From contig NC_092878.1 of the NCBI RefSeq assembly GCF_028372415.1, forward strand, positions 135,298,750 to 135,362,749: a stretch of 64,000 nt of DNA. Direction: 5' to 3'. Origin of the DNA: Notamacropus eugenii. Its lineage: Eukaryota; Chordata; Mammalia; Diprotodontia; Macropodidae. Each line of letters starts with the position of its first letter. Position 1 is the first letter of the stretch. Both the position numbers and the translations under genes were made by a program. The notes under the pieces were generated by a model, which saw nothing but the letters and a program-made list of their open reading frames with translations, did no database searches and had not been told where the DNA came from. Shown here one piece after another: positions 10,316 through 22,700 of the stretch.

Positions 10316-10483
10316 ATTGACTCTTAATGAGATATCTACTAAACAGAAGGCAAAGAAAGAATAATTAAAACATATTATTCCATCCACAACCTTGGGACAT
10401 GCTCTCCAACCAATGTACCCATTGGGGAAGTCCTCAAATTAGATACCAGGACAAAAAGGAAGCCTGGACTATCTTTACTCTGA

Positions 10484-10612
10484 AATAAGTCAATAAACAT
10501 TTCTCAAGTACCTCATGTTCTAGGTACTATAAGTGCTAGGTGCTGGGGATAAAAGGAAACCTAAAAGATAGACCCTGCCCTGGAGGATCTCACCCTCTAA
10601 TAGAGGAAGGAT
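10484..10612 (-). mobile_element. LINE-2 3' end fragment
   Basis: The plus strand reads tcaataaacatttctcaagt, then gtgctaggtgctggggataa and ccctgccctggaggatctca. This is the reverse complement of the L2 terminus with its 'tatccccagc…gcctagca' block. Confidence 0.75.
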
Positions 10613-11403
10613 CAGCTTTTCTCTGATGAGCTAATCTCTCAGTGTTTTCTTTTATTTGCATTATTATCTGCATTCCTGACTCTTTCAATCAATAAAATTG
10701 TCTCAGTCAGAAAGAGAGACAACCTTACATTGGGTAACTTCTCATTACATCGATCTCATTAAAACTTCTGTTAATTGTTTTGTACCCAGGGGCCAAAACA
10801 GAAAAATTCTAATTTCCTTTCTAGTACAGGATCTGAAATACTTGAACACACCTATCATGTAACCCCAGGGCCTTCTTCATATTAAATATCCCTAGTTTTC
10901 TTCAACTAATGGCTTGGATTCAAAACCTGCTACCATCTTAGCTGACCTCTCCTGGATGCTTTCCAGCTTATTAATATCCTTCCTAAGCTGCGCTAGCCAG
11001 AAATGAGCAGACTATGCCAGCTGAGGTCTGCTGAGGACAAGGACCAATGTCATCTCCTTCTTGTTGGTAGCTGTGCTTTCATTCAGCATAAGATCTCATT
11101 CGCTGCCAATAAATTTGGGCTGCCAATATCAAACTGTGGACACATATTGAGTTTTCACTCCAGCAGAACTTTCAAATATCTTTCCAAAATTGTTTTTCAG
11201 ACTTTCATTTTTGACTTTATATCTCCAATATCTAGTTCATGGGTAAGTGTCTACTAAATGCTTGTGATCGATTGAATGACAAATATCTGTTTAACCATAT
11301 CTGTTCATACTGTATTTGTGAAACAGATTTCTTGGACACAAGTATATGACTATAAATTTATCCCCATTGAATTTCTGTTCATTAAAGTCAGCTCAGTATC
11401 TAT

Positions 11404-11599
11404 CAGGGGTGGGGAATCTGTGGTTTAGAAGGTATATGTGGCCTTCTAGGTCCTCAGGTGTGGCCTTTTGATTGAGTCCAAGTTTTACAGAACAAATCCT
11501 TTTATTAAGAGGATTTGTTCTATGAAGTTTGGATCAAATCAAAGGGACTCACTTGAGGACCTAGAGGGACAAATTGTCAACACAGATTCCCCATCCTTG
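11404..11599. mobile_element. hAT-like palindromic MITE, copy 1
   Basis: A near-palindrome. The left end caggggtggggaatctgtgg pairs with the right end aacacagattccccatccttg, and the inner arms pair through ggatttgttctatgaagttt around the centre near 11505. The CAGGGGTGGGG terminus and overall plan fit non-autonomous hAT elements, which make 8-bp target duplications. The duplication is not readable here. There is no coding capacity. It splits the CR1/L3 copy, so it inserted after that copy. Confidence 0.75.
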
Positions 11600-11757
11600 T
11601 CCTAGATTGTCCAGATCTTTTTGGATTTTGTCATCTATTGTGTTAGCTATTTCTCCTATTGTTGCATACTTTGTAAATTTTATAAACATTGTCTATGCCT
11701 TTGTCAGGTCAATGGTAAAATTATTAAATGGACAGGGCTCAACACAGATCTCCTTGT

Positions 11758-11967
11758 TTTTTGTTGTTCATCCTTCATTCTGGAAGCGGACCAAAGACAT
11801 CAGGAAGGTGATGTCTTGACTTGCAAGTTTATTCAATTTAAACTGAGGCAGAACCATACAAAATCGTCAGCCTCACTCTCTCCTCCAGCATTATCTGAGT
11901 CCAGTGGCAATGAGTCCAGTGGCAAGACATAAGCCAAGATGACTGGTGATGGTCCAGCAGTCGTCAT
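11758..11967 (-). mobile_element. SINE/RTE-type tail (type B tail), antisense
   Basis: The plus strand contains gaccaaagacatcaggaagg, tgtcttgacttgcaagttta, tcagcctcactctctcctcc and agtccagtggcaagacataa. This is the complement of the tail found on the complete type B SINE at 42928-43240. It sits inside the CR1/L3 copy. The tRNA head is absent. Confidence 0.68.
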
Positions 11968-12230
11968 TCTAAGTTTATACCACTTAGGTACTATTCTTTG
12001 GGTTCAGACACTCAACCAGTTCTGAAAGACATCTAATTTTACTCTCTTCATCTAGCCGACATTTCTCCATCTTTTCCACAAGTTAGAAATGCTTTAACAA
12101 ATGCTTGGCTAAAATCTAGTCAAACTACATATACAACATCCTCCTGATCTACCACTGAGCAAAAATTTTTGTCCCAAATATTTTCCTTCATCTTACTCCT
12201 CCTTTATGCAAATCACTGGTAAAATGTGAT

Positions 12231-12630
12231 ATTCTGCTTACATCTGCTATATATTTTTCATTGCTATTTTTTTTGTTATTTGAATTACTTACAATTATTT
12301 TTTCCTTCACAGATAATGATGTTCATTTAGATATTATGGGGTAGAAAATGAAATTTCAAACTGAAGTACCAATTTCAGAGAGGCATGTATGAGTTACTAT
12401 AAATTCTTTACATTTCAAACAACTAAATATAACCAGGAAAGAAAATTTTTCCAACATTCAAACTCTCTTCCCTATGAAAAAATAAAAAATTAGTTCACAT
12501 TTATACACATCTTGGGTCCCCCTGCAATGGATCCTGAAATTCTGCACATTTTTATTATTAATTTCATTGAGAATCATTCTGTAATAAAATGAACCTAATA
12601 GCTTTAACTTCCTTTATTAGTCTGTGGTTG
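12231..12630. other. Unassigned AT-rich sequence
   Basis: I see nothing I can name. There are short A/T homopolymers only. Confidence 0.4.

Positions 12631-12690
<60 letters not shown>
12631..12690. repeat. (TA)n(TG)n microsatellite
   Basis: About ten TA units are followed by about 18 TG units, ending in tatagatata. Confidence 0.95.
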
Positions 12691-13519
12691 GATATATGTG
12701 ATTAAAATGAACTTATAGCCTTTAATTTTTGAATGAAAAGTGACATGTATTACAGACTGATTTTTAATTGGTAGTTTTCACCATTGTGCTAAGGCCAGCA
12801 GTTTACATTTATTTGACATCCATGAAAAATTAGTCTTGATTATTAATTTCATGGCTTTCATGAGAGCGACCACTTTGGGCAGGGGACTAGGAATGTGAGT
12901 CTTAACTTTGCTGACAATTCTTGTTGAAAACCACAAGCAATGCCTGACCCTTCTTATACAAAACAATGGAATGGATAACAGAGTATGGTATTGGCTTTTC
13001 TGATTTATACATAGAAGTACTATGTACTTTAGGAGGATTTCCCCAAGTCTATAAGAAGATTGGCTCCAAAAACACATAATCTTGACAATCTCTATAGTTA
13101 ACAAAAAAAAAAATCCAATGTTTTTAAGGGAGGAAGTCCTAAGATTAAGAATTATAGCCCTCTAAAGCTAAATTCTGATCAGTTTTATAGATGGTCTTTC
13201 TTTTTCTATAAGCCCCTTCACTTCAGTATACCAGACTTTAAGCTTAGACAACAAAAGCTGATATTTTTTTAAGCAAATGACTCTCATTCCTACAGGCATA
13301 TTTCTATGATGATATGACCTGGGAAAGATGTAAGATTTACCTTCCTAATTAACTTCTTTATATTTTCCTTTTTTGACAAAGTTATCTAATATGTTCTCTC
13401 AGATAAGTGTATGCATCTAAATCTAAATTATTGTTTACTACAGCAGAATTATGTATTTTATTTACTAAATTACTTATTTGCCATTCATTTATTATTTTAG
13501 TAAAATAAACATTTGTGAG
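12691..13519. other. Unassigned sequence
   Basis: No repeat is recognised. A 108-residue frame on the minus strand (12778-13104) has no domain or compositional signature of a protein, and I do not call it. Confidence 0.4.
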
Positions 13520-13590
13520 TTGATAAATATTTGTTAAGTGATTACCACATGCCAGGCACTATGTATGTGCTATTATTTATTTACTTTATT
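13520..13590. mobile_element. Short MIR/L2-class fragment
   Basis: The passage tatttgttaagtgattacca followed by catgccaggcactatgtatg matches the shared 'tttattgagtgcttactatgtgccaggcact' motif of MIR and L2 repeats. It is too short to assign to one family. Confidence 0.55.
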
Positions 13591-14254
13591 TAAGTACAAC
13601 AATTATTTGTTTACTACAATGAAACCTTGAGTCCTTCTAGAGAGATTTTTCAGTTAGCTGGACTTTACCCCTTTAAGATTTCATTATTTTTTTTATTTTG
13701 TTATTTTAAGGTGAAACTTTTTAAAGGGATATTCAAATGGTACTCTAGTTTCAGAGAGCTAGATGGCCTTTCCAGTGATGCAGTGCCAAGACTATCTATC
13801 CATGCTTGTCCATTATGTGTAACTTGTGCTCTTACTTTCCTGTAAGTTCATTACATTTAGTCCCCCCAATGTGCTGCAGGCCTTCCTCTTTTTCTAAAAT
13901 TTATCTCATTCATTCCTGTCTTAGAGAGCATATTGAACACAATTTCACCTTTGCTCAATGATTGAGGGTCACCATTTTGAACACCAGTTTTTGTGATATA
14001 TTGAGTCATTCTGCAGGTATAGATGTAGTCAAATATAGATGGATTCTTACTACACTCTCCTTATGTTTGCAATTTTTTATCCCCTTCACCACTATTAACT
14101 GCCACCATAACCTAAGCTGTAGCTACTGATTTCTGTCACTTTCTATGGGCAGTAATTGATTGGTTCTTCACCAGTGAGAAAAGGAGTGTTTTTACGGATG
14201 GTGATACTTATAATAAGCCAGTCTTTCATTTGAAGCCAGTAAAGAACATATAAA
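13591..14254. other. Unassigned sequence
   Basis: I see no feature I can support over this 0.66-kb stretch. Confidence 0.4.
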
Positions 14255-14410
14255 ACAGCAGAATGTGTAGACCATCAGATAGGAAATGACTTTAGAGATA
14301 ATTTAGTCCATTTTACAGAAGAAACTGAGACCTAGAGAGATGCAGTAGTTTATTTGATCAAGGCTGAGTCAGAGTTTCCTGATTCCCAGTTCAAAGATCT
14401 CTCCACTACA
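14255..14410 (-). mobile_element. MIR3-like SINE
   Basis: Antisense: gagataatttagtccatttt, cagaagaaactgagacctag, then aaagatctctccactaca. This corresponds to the complement of the SINE middle (cctcagtttcttc) and tRNA head. Confidence 0.7.
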
Positions 14411-14472
14411 AAGAGAATAGAAAACTGGAAATAATGAAAGAAGAGAGTGACATTAGATGATCTAGCAGAATG

Positions 14473-14567
14473 CATACTCCTTCAAAACTGGGGCTATTTT
14501 TTCCTTTTATCCAGTGCCTTTTACCTAGTGGAGATTTGGTAAATGTTTGTAGACACATTGAATCACT
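14473..14567 (+). mobile_element. LINE-2 3' end fragment
   Basis: tactccttcaaaactggggc, then ttttatccagtgccttttac and ggtaaatgtttgtagacaca follow the order of the L2 terminus. Confidence 0.65.
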
Positions 14568-14726
14568 ATAGTCTTTCCATATGGTCCTATGATACTTTGT
14601 CTTCCATGATTCTTGGCATTCAAAGAAGTCTTCCAATCAAGCTACTTTTTTCAAATCAATTCTCAGTCTGGAGGAAATAGTTAAGAGGAGTTTAGGACTG
14701 TTTAATCACCAGGAACATGCCTCTTT

Positions 14727-14932
14727 GTGAGTTCAAATCTGACCTCAGACATTTACTAGCTGTGCAGCACTGGGCAAATCATTTCCTCAGTTTTCCTCAG
14801 TTTCTTATTTGCAAAATGAACTAGAGAAGAAAATGACAAATCGCTCCAATATCTTTGGCAAGAAAATCCCAAATGGGGTCAAAAATGGGTTATATGTGAC
14901 TGAAAGGAGTTAACAAACAACAAAAACAAAGT
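14727..14932 (+). mobile_element. Type A SINE, 5'-truncated
   Basis: It starts at the B-box-like region (gtgagttcaaatctgacctc) and continues through ctcagtttcttatttgcaaa, ggcaagaaaatcccaaatgg and a tail with gtgactgaaaggagttaaca. The first part of the head is missing. Confidence 0.8.
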
Positions 14933-15119
14933 GAGAACCATTCCTATACCTCCTAAATCTAGATACTTACAAAACTGCAGAGTCAATTGCAAATGTAATT
15001 ATGCCTATGGTTTATAGTCACATTGACCATTTTCCTGAAGATGCCATGTTTCTATGTCAGCTTAATTCAATAAAATATGAACTGATTGATCATTTACTAT
15101 ATGCTTTGTCATCGTTGCC
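14933..15119. other. Unassigned sequence
   Basis: No feature recognised. Confidence 0.4.
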
Positions 15120-15290
15120 AGCTTACGTGAAATTGTCCCATTGTTCTATGTGACGCCTCTCCTGATACCAACTGCACGTACCCTCCTCCTCAATCTACAA
15201 TTCATTTAGCAACTTTTAGTGCATTTTATATTGATTCTGTATAATAAATATTACATAAATGCTTTATATTCCCATTCTACTGGTTTTGTT
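15120..15290 (+). mobile_element. LINE-2 3' region fragment
   Basis: ttctatgtgacgcctctcct, gtaccctcctcctcaatcta and a following 'atttagcaactttta…' run match the part of L2 that lies about 200 bases before its 3' end. The same passage recurs at 16275-16345. Confidence 0.6.
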
Positions 15291-15504
15291 CTAAATTTTC
15301 ATATAATTGTTAGGCTTTACTACCCCCTCCCCAACTCCTATAATCATGATAATATGGGCATTTTATCTAAACATCTGACACAGGTGTATTGACATTGAGA
15401 AAGTAAGTTTGCCTATGCTCCAAACCCCATACTCAATTTAAGTTCATCTTTGTAAGAACCTATTACAACATTGAACAAAACCAGTAAAGGCATCAACTGG
15501 GCGT

Positions 15505-16670
15505 AGTTGTCTCTTTGTTGAAGACTATGTATCAAGCCCCAGTCTCTTCCTTGACCTTCAATCCTAAATCACTAATTCCCCATTGGACATTTCAAACCAG
15601 TTGCCCCAGAGGAATCAGCAACTCAAAACGACCAAAACAATTCACTATCTCCTCCCCATCAAACCTATCTCTCTTCCAAATATGTCTATTTCTACTGAAG
15701 ATATCAGCATTCTTCTAGTCTCACATGTTTGTCAGCTCAATGTTATCTGTCCTTGACTTCTTTCTTCTTCACCCTACATGCGCAATCAGTTGCCAAATCT
15801 GGCCATTTCCTCCTTCACAACATCTCTCAGATATGTTTCTGGCCCTCTACTCACATAGAAAACCCCTTTGTTAAAGCTTTCATCATCCACCATGATTATT
15901 CCAATGATCTCCTCATTGGTTTTCTGTCACTTCAGTCTGCCCTCTACTCTGCTACCAAAGTGATTTTTCCTTAAGTGTAAAGCTGAATATGACACTTTCC
16001 TACCAATCAATTCCAATTAGCTCTTGGATAAAATATAAATTCTTCTGCTCAGTTTTTAAAATCCTGCCTAGATTTGCTCCAATCTACCTTTCCAGCCGTC
16101 CTACTTATTCTCTGCTATCCAGCCAAACTGAGCTTCTCTTTGTCCTTCAACTAGAACTCATTTCCCATCTCTTTGCCTTTTACTGGCTGCCCCCCATATT
16201 TGGCATATACTCTCTCCTTGTTGCTGCCTCAGATAATCCCTCTATCCCTTCAGAATGAAACTCCAAGCACATGTTCTACATGAAGCCTTTCTTGATACTA
16301 AGTGCCAGTACCTTCCTCCTCAAACTGCTTTTTATTTAACAACTTTGAATGCATTTTTCTATTTATGCTATATATATTGCATAAATATGTATACATGTGT
16401 ATGAACATATGTGCACATTTATTACCCATTTGTCATCTCTCCTGAATTCATTTACATTAATGCTGTATACATGCATATGTTGTACAAATATGTACATATA
16501 TATATATATGGATACATCTATCCATATATCCATCTGTATATGTTTGTTGCTGTCTGTCCTGATAGAATATAAGCTCCATAAGATTAGGAACTGTTTCGTT
16601 CATTGTATCTCTAACCCTACCATTTATCATAGTGCTTGACACATAGTAGGTACTTAATAAACACACATCA
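15505..16670 (+). mobile_element. LINE-2 3' portion, long copy (ORF2 C-terminus and 3' UTR)
   Basis: Over 1.1 kb this follows the order of the L2 3' third: aacgaccaaaacaattcact, ctcctccccatcaaacctat, gccaaatctggccatttcct, gctaccaaagtgatttttcc, tagctcttggataaaatata, tagatttgctccaatctacc. The usual L2 terminus follows (gcttgacacatagtaggtac, ttaataaacacaca). Internal frames have stops, so no protein is made. A TATA/CATA microsatellite has expanded inside it (16375-16530). Confidence 0.8.
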
Positions 16671-16865
16671 TTTCATACACTTTCACCTTCATCATCTCTT
16701 AGAATTCCTATCTCTTTTTGTCTTTTTCAGCCCTGACCAGAAACAGGTCTCTGCATTGGGGTCATGAGGGATGCAACCTCCTAGCTAAATGGGGTGCATT
16801 CGTTATCTATATTAGGCTGCAGAATTCTAGATAGCCTGAACAAATATGTATTAATACAAGCCTGT

Positions 16866-17045
16866 GATAGTGGGAAGAGTAGCAGCTTTGGAGTCAGAGA
16901 AGCCAGGTTGAGATTCTGACTCTTATGTTTACTACCTGTATGATCTGGAAGTCACCTGATCTTTTTGTACCTTGGTTTCCTCATTTGTAAAATGAGAGGG
17001 TTGGCCTCTGTGGTCTCTCCCACCTTTGAATCTATGATCCTAAAG
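16866..17045 (+). mobile_element. MIR3-like SINE
   Basis: agcagctttggagtcagaga, ctacctgtatgatctggaag, tttcctcatttgtaaaatga, then gagggttggcctctgtggtc and ttgaatctatgatccta: a tRNA-like head and middle with a CR1/L3-type tail. Confidence 0.8.
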
Positions 17046-18144
17046 CAATTTTATCTATTGCCTTTATTCAACATACTTTTTACTGACAATCTCATTTCAC
17101 TCCCCTGTTTCTCAGAATTTACAATCTTAATCATCATCTTAATAATAAAATCCTTTATAGGCCTAATATGTCCTTATATTTTTTAATTATTGAAATTCAT
17201 GCCTATTTGCTATGGGAACTCCTCAAAACAGGACAGACCCCACTCCTGTACACTCCACCCTTCAAAAGCAGCCCAAAGATCTCTAATTTATCTAGACTTT
17301 ACCATCTTGGAAGTCACATTGGGGAGAATGTTGCCCATTTAAAAATCACCAAGTTTCCCAAGCCACATTTGTACTGAAGTATACTTACATATATTCATTT
17401 TTACTTCTAATGTCCCCTTTTTAATATTTCTTAGAAATGAGAAGGCAAAGAATGAATCAAAGAGGCAACAAAGACACAAGGTGACATCATTTACTGAGTT
17501 TACTTAGCTTCTGGCATATGAGAGTTAATTGTATTCTGTGGTTATAAGATGAAACACTGGGGGTGGGGGGGAGTTTCCATCAAATATTTTTATTCAGTGT
17601 TAAATCTGAGAAGGAAGCATCAGTGATACATGTTAAGAGAGATGGAAATAGATATCTGTGGTACTTCTGGAAGAGGAAAAATTCAGAGAAAGGAAAGAAT
17701 TAGATCTCTTGAAAGAACTGGTTCTCTATTTCAAGGTTAGAAGAGCAATTATGTTTCTTTGAGCAGTAATAGAGACCATCATCAAAATTAAAAGTCTTCT
17801 TTGTGAAAAAAAGAACCTTCGACTTGCTTCTAGTAATAGACAGGACAAGCATGGAACATGTCTATGGAAAGAATAAGAGAAAATCAAGTGAGTACAGGGT
17901 CCACTGCATTCCAGAATATGAGCAGAAACTTTTCCCTAACATTAAATTTATTTTTCATTTTTATAAAAAACTCCAAATTTTATGAAATTATTTTTCAGCA
18001 TTAAAGTGTTCTCCTTAATAACTGAAGGTCCTAGTCATTTGCGCTTTTGCTATCTTGTTCATGTTCTCAAGTTTAACTAGAGGCTGTGAAAGTCAATGAA
18101 ATACATAAGTCTTGCAATCATTATTTAAGTGAATTACCATCATG
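17046..18144. other. Unassigned sequence
   Basis: About 1.1 kb with no repeat or coding signal I can support, apart from a short poly-G run at 17558-17571. Confidence 0.4.
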
Positions 18145-18312
18145 GATCTGGGGACAGAAAGGACCTAGAAAAAAATCTAGACTCTAGACATGTTACAGAC
18201 GAGAAAATGATGGCCCAGAGAAGGTGGCCTGCTCAAGGCTATGAGGGCTCACAGGATTCACATCCAGGTCCCCTGACTTCAAATTCATCATTCTTTCTAC
18301 TGCAGCATGAGG
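18145..18312 (-). mobile_element. MIR3-like SINE
   Basis: Antisense SINE middle and head: gacgagaaaatgatggccca, ctgctcaaggctatgagggc, ggtcccctgacttcaaattc and ttctttctactgcag. Confidence 0.7.
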
Positions 18313-18499
18313 GGCTGCATTGCTTAAGTACAAATTCCTGCTAGAGGAAAAAATGAAAAACAAACCAAAACTATGGACGTGAATTGGACAGATCCCTGAC
18401 CCCTGAATGAAGAGAAGGCAGGGCCCCTAAGAAATACTTGGAGAACCACTAATTTAAATCAACAGGTCAGAAGTCCTTGGTAAGAAGACCCCTTATTTG

Positions 18500-19365
<866 letters not shown>

Positions 19366-19650
19366 GCCTTGTCCATCTGTATTCATCAATAATACTTCCT
19401 TTCCAGATGGATTTGTCATAACCAGTAAGGTGAAGTTCCCACAAGTACCATAGGGAATCTTTTCTAGAATGAATTCTCTACTACCTTGTGGTCCGGAAGA
19501 AAGATTCCCCATATTTATTGTATTCATAGGGTTTTTTTCCTGTATGAATGAACGGACATTCACTAAGGAATGTTCTGTGATTAAACTTTCTAAAATGTTC
19601 TTTCTATTATTTTGACACAGAGATATTCTCAATGTCCCTAACCCCAAACA
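19366..19650 (-). pseudogene. Decayed C2H2 zinc-finger (KRAB-ZNF-like) remnant
   Basis: On the minus strand one stretch (about 19515-19560) translates as FIHTGKKPYEYNKYGESF. This closely follows the conserved finger linker and start, HTGEKPYECNECGKAF, with both zinc-binding cysteines changed to tyrosine. Downstream, REFILEKIPYGTCGNF (about 19425-19475) resembles a second linker in which the HTG is lost. A third weak linker-like site (PSGKEVL) lies near 19400. Upstream, SLITEHSLVNVRSF resembles the helix end of a preceding finger. The register changes between these blocks show frameshifts. It cannot encode working fingers. It may be a scrap of a tandem ZNF gene or of a processed copy; I see no poly(A) or introns to decide. 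Confidence 0.62.
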
Positions 19651-19719
19651 CAGGCATACCTACACACCACATGCAACCAAAACAATATCAAAATATAATC
19701 TTGAATACACATTATTGAG

Positions 19720-22700
19720 GTGGGGCAGAGCCAAGATGGTGGAGTAAAGGCAGTGACTAACCCAAGTACTCTCAAATTCCCTTCTAAACAACTTTAATAT
19801 AATGCTGCAAATCAAATTTTGGAGTGAGTGGTAGGATAAACAAAAAGACAGGGTAAACAATTTCCAGCCTAAGACAATTTAGAAAGTTTTTAGGAAAGTT
19901 CTGTCTCACTGGGATGAGAAGGGAGTGCAGTTCAGTGCAGGCTGAGCCTTGGAAATCCAGTAGCAGGCCTTGGGGGTGATTGAATCGCAATAGTGGCTTC
20001 CAGAGCTCTCAGCCCACAGATGGTAAAGGGGTAGGACAGCTGAGCAGAAAAAGAATATGGGAGACTCTTTGATGACAATGGATGCAGAACTCTATTGTAC
20101 TGTTCATACTTACTTCTGGGTCTCAGCCCCAGACCAAGGAGAAGAACTAGTACCCAAGAGTAAGCAACTGCAGGGGAACTGGGACATTGGCCATAGTTCC
20201 AGTGCAGAAAAGATTATCAGTGGTTGCTTACAGAATACAGTCCAGGCCAGGAGAGCAATGAACACATCTCTTCTTCGTTTATATCATCTTGGAGGAACTG
20301 AAAATATACAGACCCCCTCCAGAATTAGCTCTAAAAACAGCAGAATGAAAATCTGAAGCTGGGCTACTGTCCTTCCACAATAGGAACAGAGACCAACTGT
20401 AACATAAAGTTAAAAGTCAAAAAATTGATTGGAAAAATGAGGAAACCACAATAAGAAGAACCTGACTACACAAAGTCATTGTGATGATGGGGAAAAATCA
20501 AAAAAACAAACTCAGAAGAAAATAAAGTCAGAACATCTACATACAAAGAACTAAAGAAAAATGTAAATTGATCTTAGAACCAAAGAGAATTCCTAGAAGA
20601 GTTCAAAAGAATTTTTAAAATCAAATAAGAGAGGTAGAGGAAAAAATGTAAAAAGAAACGAGAGCCATGCAAGAAAATTATGAAAAAAAAGAGTCAACAC
20701 CTTGGTAAATGAGGCACAAAAAATACTGGAAAAAAAAGACAGCCTTAAAAAACAGAATAAGCCTAATGGCAAAGAAAATAAATTGAGCCACAAAAATCCA
20801 CTGAATAGAAGAACTCCTTAAAAAGCACAATTAGTCAAATGGAAAAGGAGGTACGCAATAAAAAAAAATAATTTATTAAAAACTGAAATAGGCAAGGTGG
20901 AAGCTAATGATCCCATAAGGAATCTAGAGACAATGAAAGAAAGGTAAGATAATGAAAAAAAGAGAAGAAAATGTGTATTACCTTGAAAAACAAATGATCC
21001 AGAAAATACACTGAGGAGAGATCATTTACGAATTATTGGACTACCTGGAAGATACGATCAAAAAAAGAGCTTAGACATCATCTATCAAGAAATTATGAAG
21101 GAAAACTGCCCTAGTATCCTAGAACCAGAGGGTAAAATAGAAATTAAAAGACTATACCAATTACCACCTGAAAGAAATCCCAAAATGAAAACTGTCAGTA
21201 ATATTATAGCCAAATTCCAGAGCTCCCACATCATGGAGAAAATACTGCAAGCAGCCAGAAAGAAACAATTCAAATATTGTGGATCCATAGTCAGAATAAC
21301 ACGAGATTTAGCAGCTTCTACATTAAAATATTACAGGACTTGGAATATGATATTCCAGAAGGTAAAGGTGCTAGAATTACAACCAAGAATCACCTACCCA
21401 GGAAAATGAAAAGACCAGATGTGAACAGCAAAATCTTACTATCAAATATAAAATTCAAGAGAAGCATAAAAAAGGCATAAACAGGAAAGTCAAATCATAA
21501 GAGATCCAATAAGATAAAACTGTTTATATTCCTTCATGGCTAGATTATAATTCTAACTCCTATGAACTTTACTATTATTATGGCAGTTGAAAAAACTTTT
21601 ACAGTAGAGTATTAGAGGCATGGCAGGCAACACTTGTACCTTACTCTCGTGAGAAATGGCTCAAAGAGGGACTAATAGACACAATGAGCTGGGTTTGGAA
21701 ATCTCTTACCCTACCTGGGAAGTGGGAGGAAAAGCAGATAAGAAAGGGTAGGGGGCTGATAGAAAAGAGGGCATATTGGGGAAAGTGGTAATGAGAAGCA
21801 AACTACTTTTGAGGAGAAACAGAGTGAAAGGGGGGGGGGAGGATAAACAGGGATAAAAGGATGACAGGAAATACACAGTAATAATAAGTATGAAATTTTT
21901 TTTAAAGTTTCTCTGATAAAGGCATCATTTCACAAATGTATAGAGGACTGAGTCAAAATTTTAACAATACAAATCATTCCCCAAGTGATAAATGGTCAAA
22001 GGATATGAATGAAGTTTTCAAATGAAGAAACCAAGCTATCTATCTTCCTGTAGGGGGAAGATGGTCTGAATGACTATTGATTGGAAAAATGAAAATTAAA
22101 GCAGTTGTGATGTACCACCTCACAATTATCAGCTTGGCTAACATGACACAAAAGGAAAGTGATAAATTCATGAATGGGATACAGGAAAAATGGAACTTTA
22201 AAGCACTGTTGGTGAAGTTGTGAACTAATCCAACCATTCTGAAGAGTAATTTGGAATTATGCCTAAAGGGCTAGAAAACTCTACATACCCTTTGACCCAG
22301 CAATACTTAGTAAGGCCTGTACCCCAAAGAGATCAAAATATAAGGAAAAGGACCTACACATAGAAAAAATATTTATACCAACTTTTTTATGGTAGCAAAG
22401 AATTGGAAACTGATGGGATGCCCATCAATTTGGGAATGGCTGAACAAGTTGTGATATGTTTGTGACAGAATACTTTTGCATTATATAAAATGATGAGCAG
22501 AATATCTTTCAGAAAAAAACTAAGACTAACTTGCACTGATGCAAAGTGAAGTGAACAGAACCACGAGAATATTGTACACAGTAACAGCAATATTGTACAA
22601 TCTTCAACTCTGAATGACTTAGCTGTTCTCAGCAATACAATGATCCAAGACAATTTTGAAGGGCTTTTGATTGAAAAATGCTGTCACCAGAGGAAAAACT

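Larger units (their letters stand above)
10700..12230 (-). mobile_element. CR1/L3 LINE 3' region, with two nested insertions
   Basis: Several passages in the right order match the antisense of a CR1/L3-type LINE 3' UTR: tgacctctcctggatgcttt (10943-10962), cttcctaagctgcgctagcc (10979-10998), ttgtccagatctttttggat (11607-11626), tttctccatcttttccacaa (12061-12080) and aaatgcttggctaaaatcta (12098-12117). A hAT-like MITE (11404-11599) and a SINE tail (11758-11967) interrupt it, and the LINE sequence resumes after each. The boundaries at both ends are soft. Confidence 0.72.

Noticed and set aside
11396..11607. 8-bp duplication around hAT MITE copy 1 (gtatctat / tcctagat)
   Set aside because: Only 3 of 8 positions agree, so I do not claim a duplication for this copy.
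12778..13104. 108-codon minus-strand frame
   Set aside because: No protein signature, no similarity that I can recognise, and no splice or promoter context.
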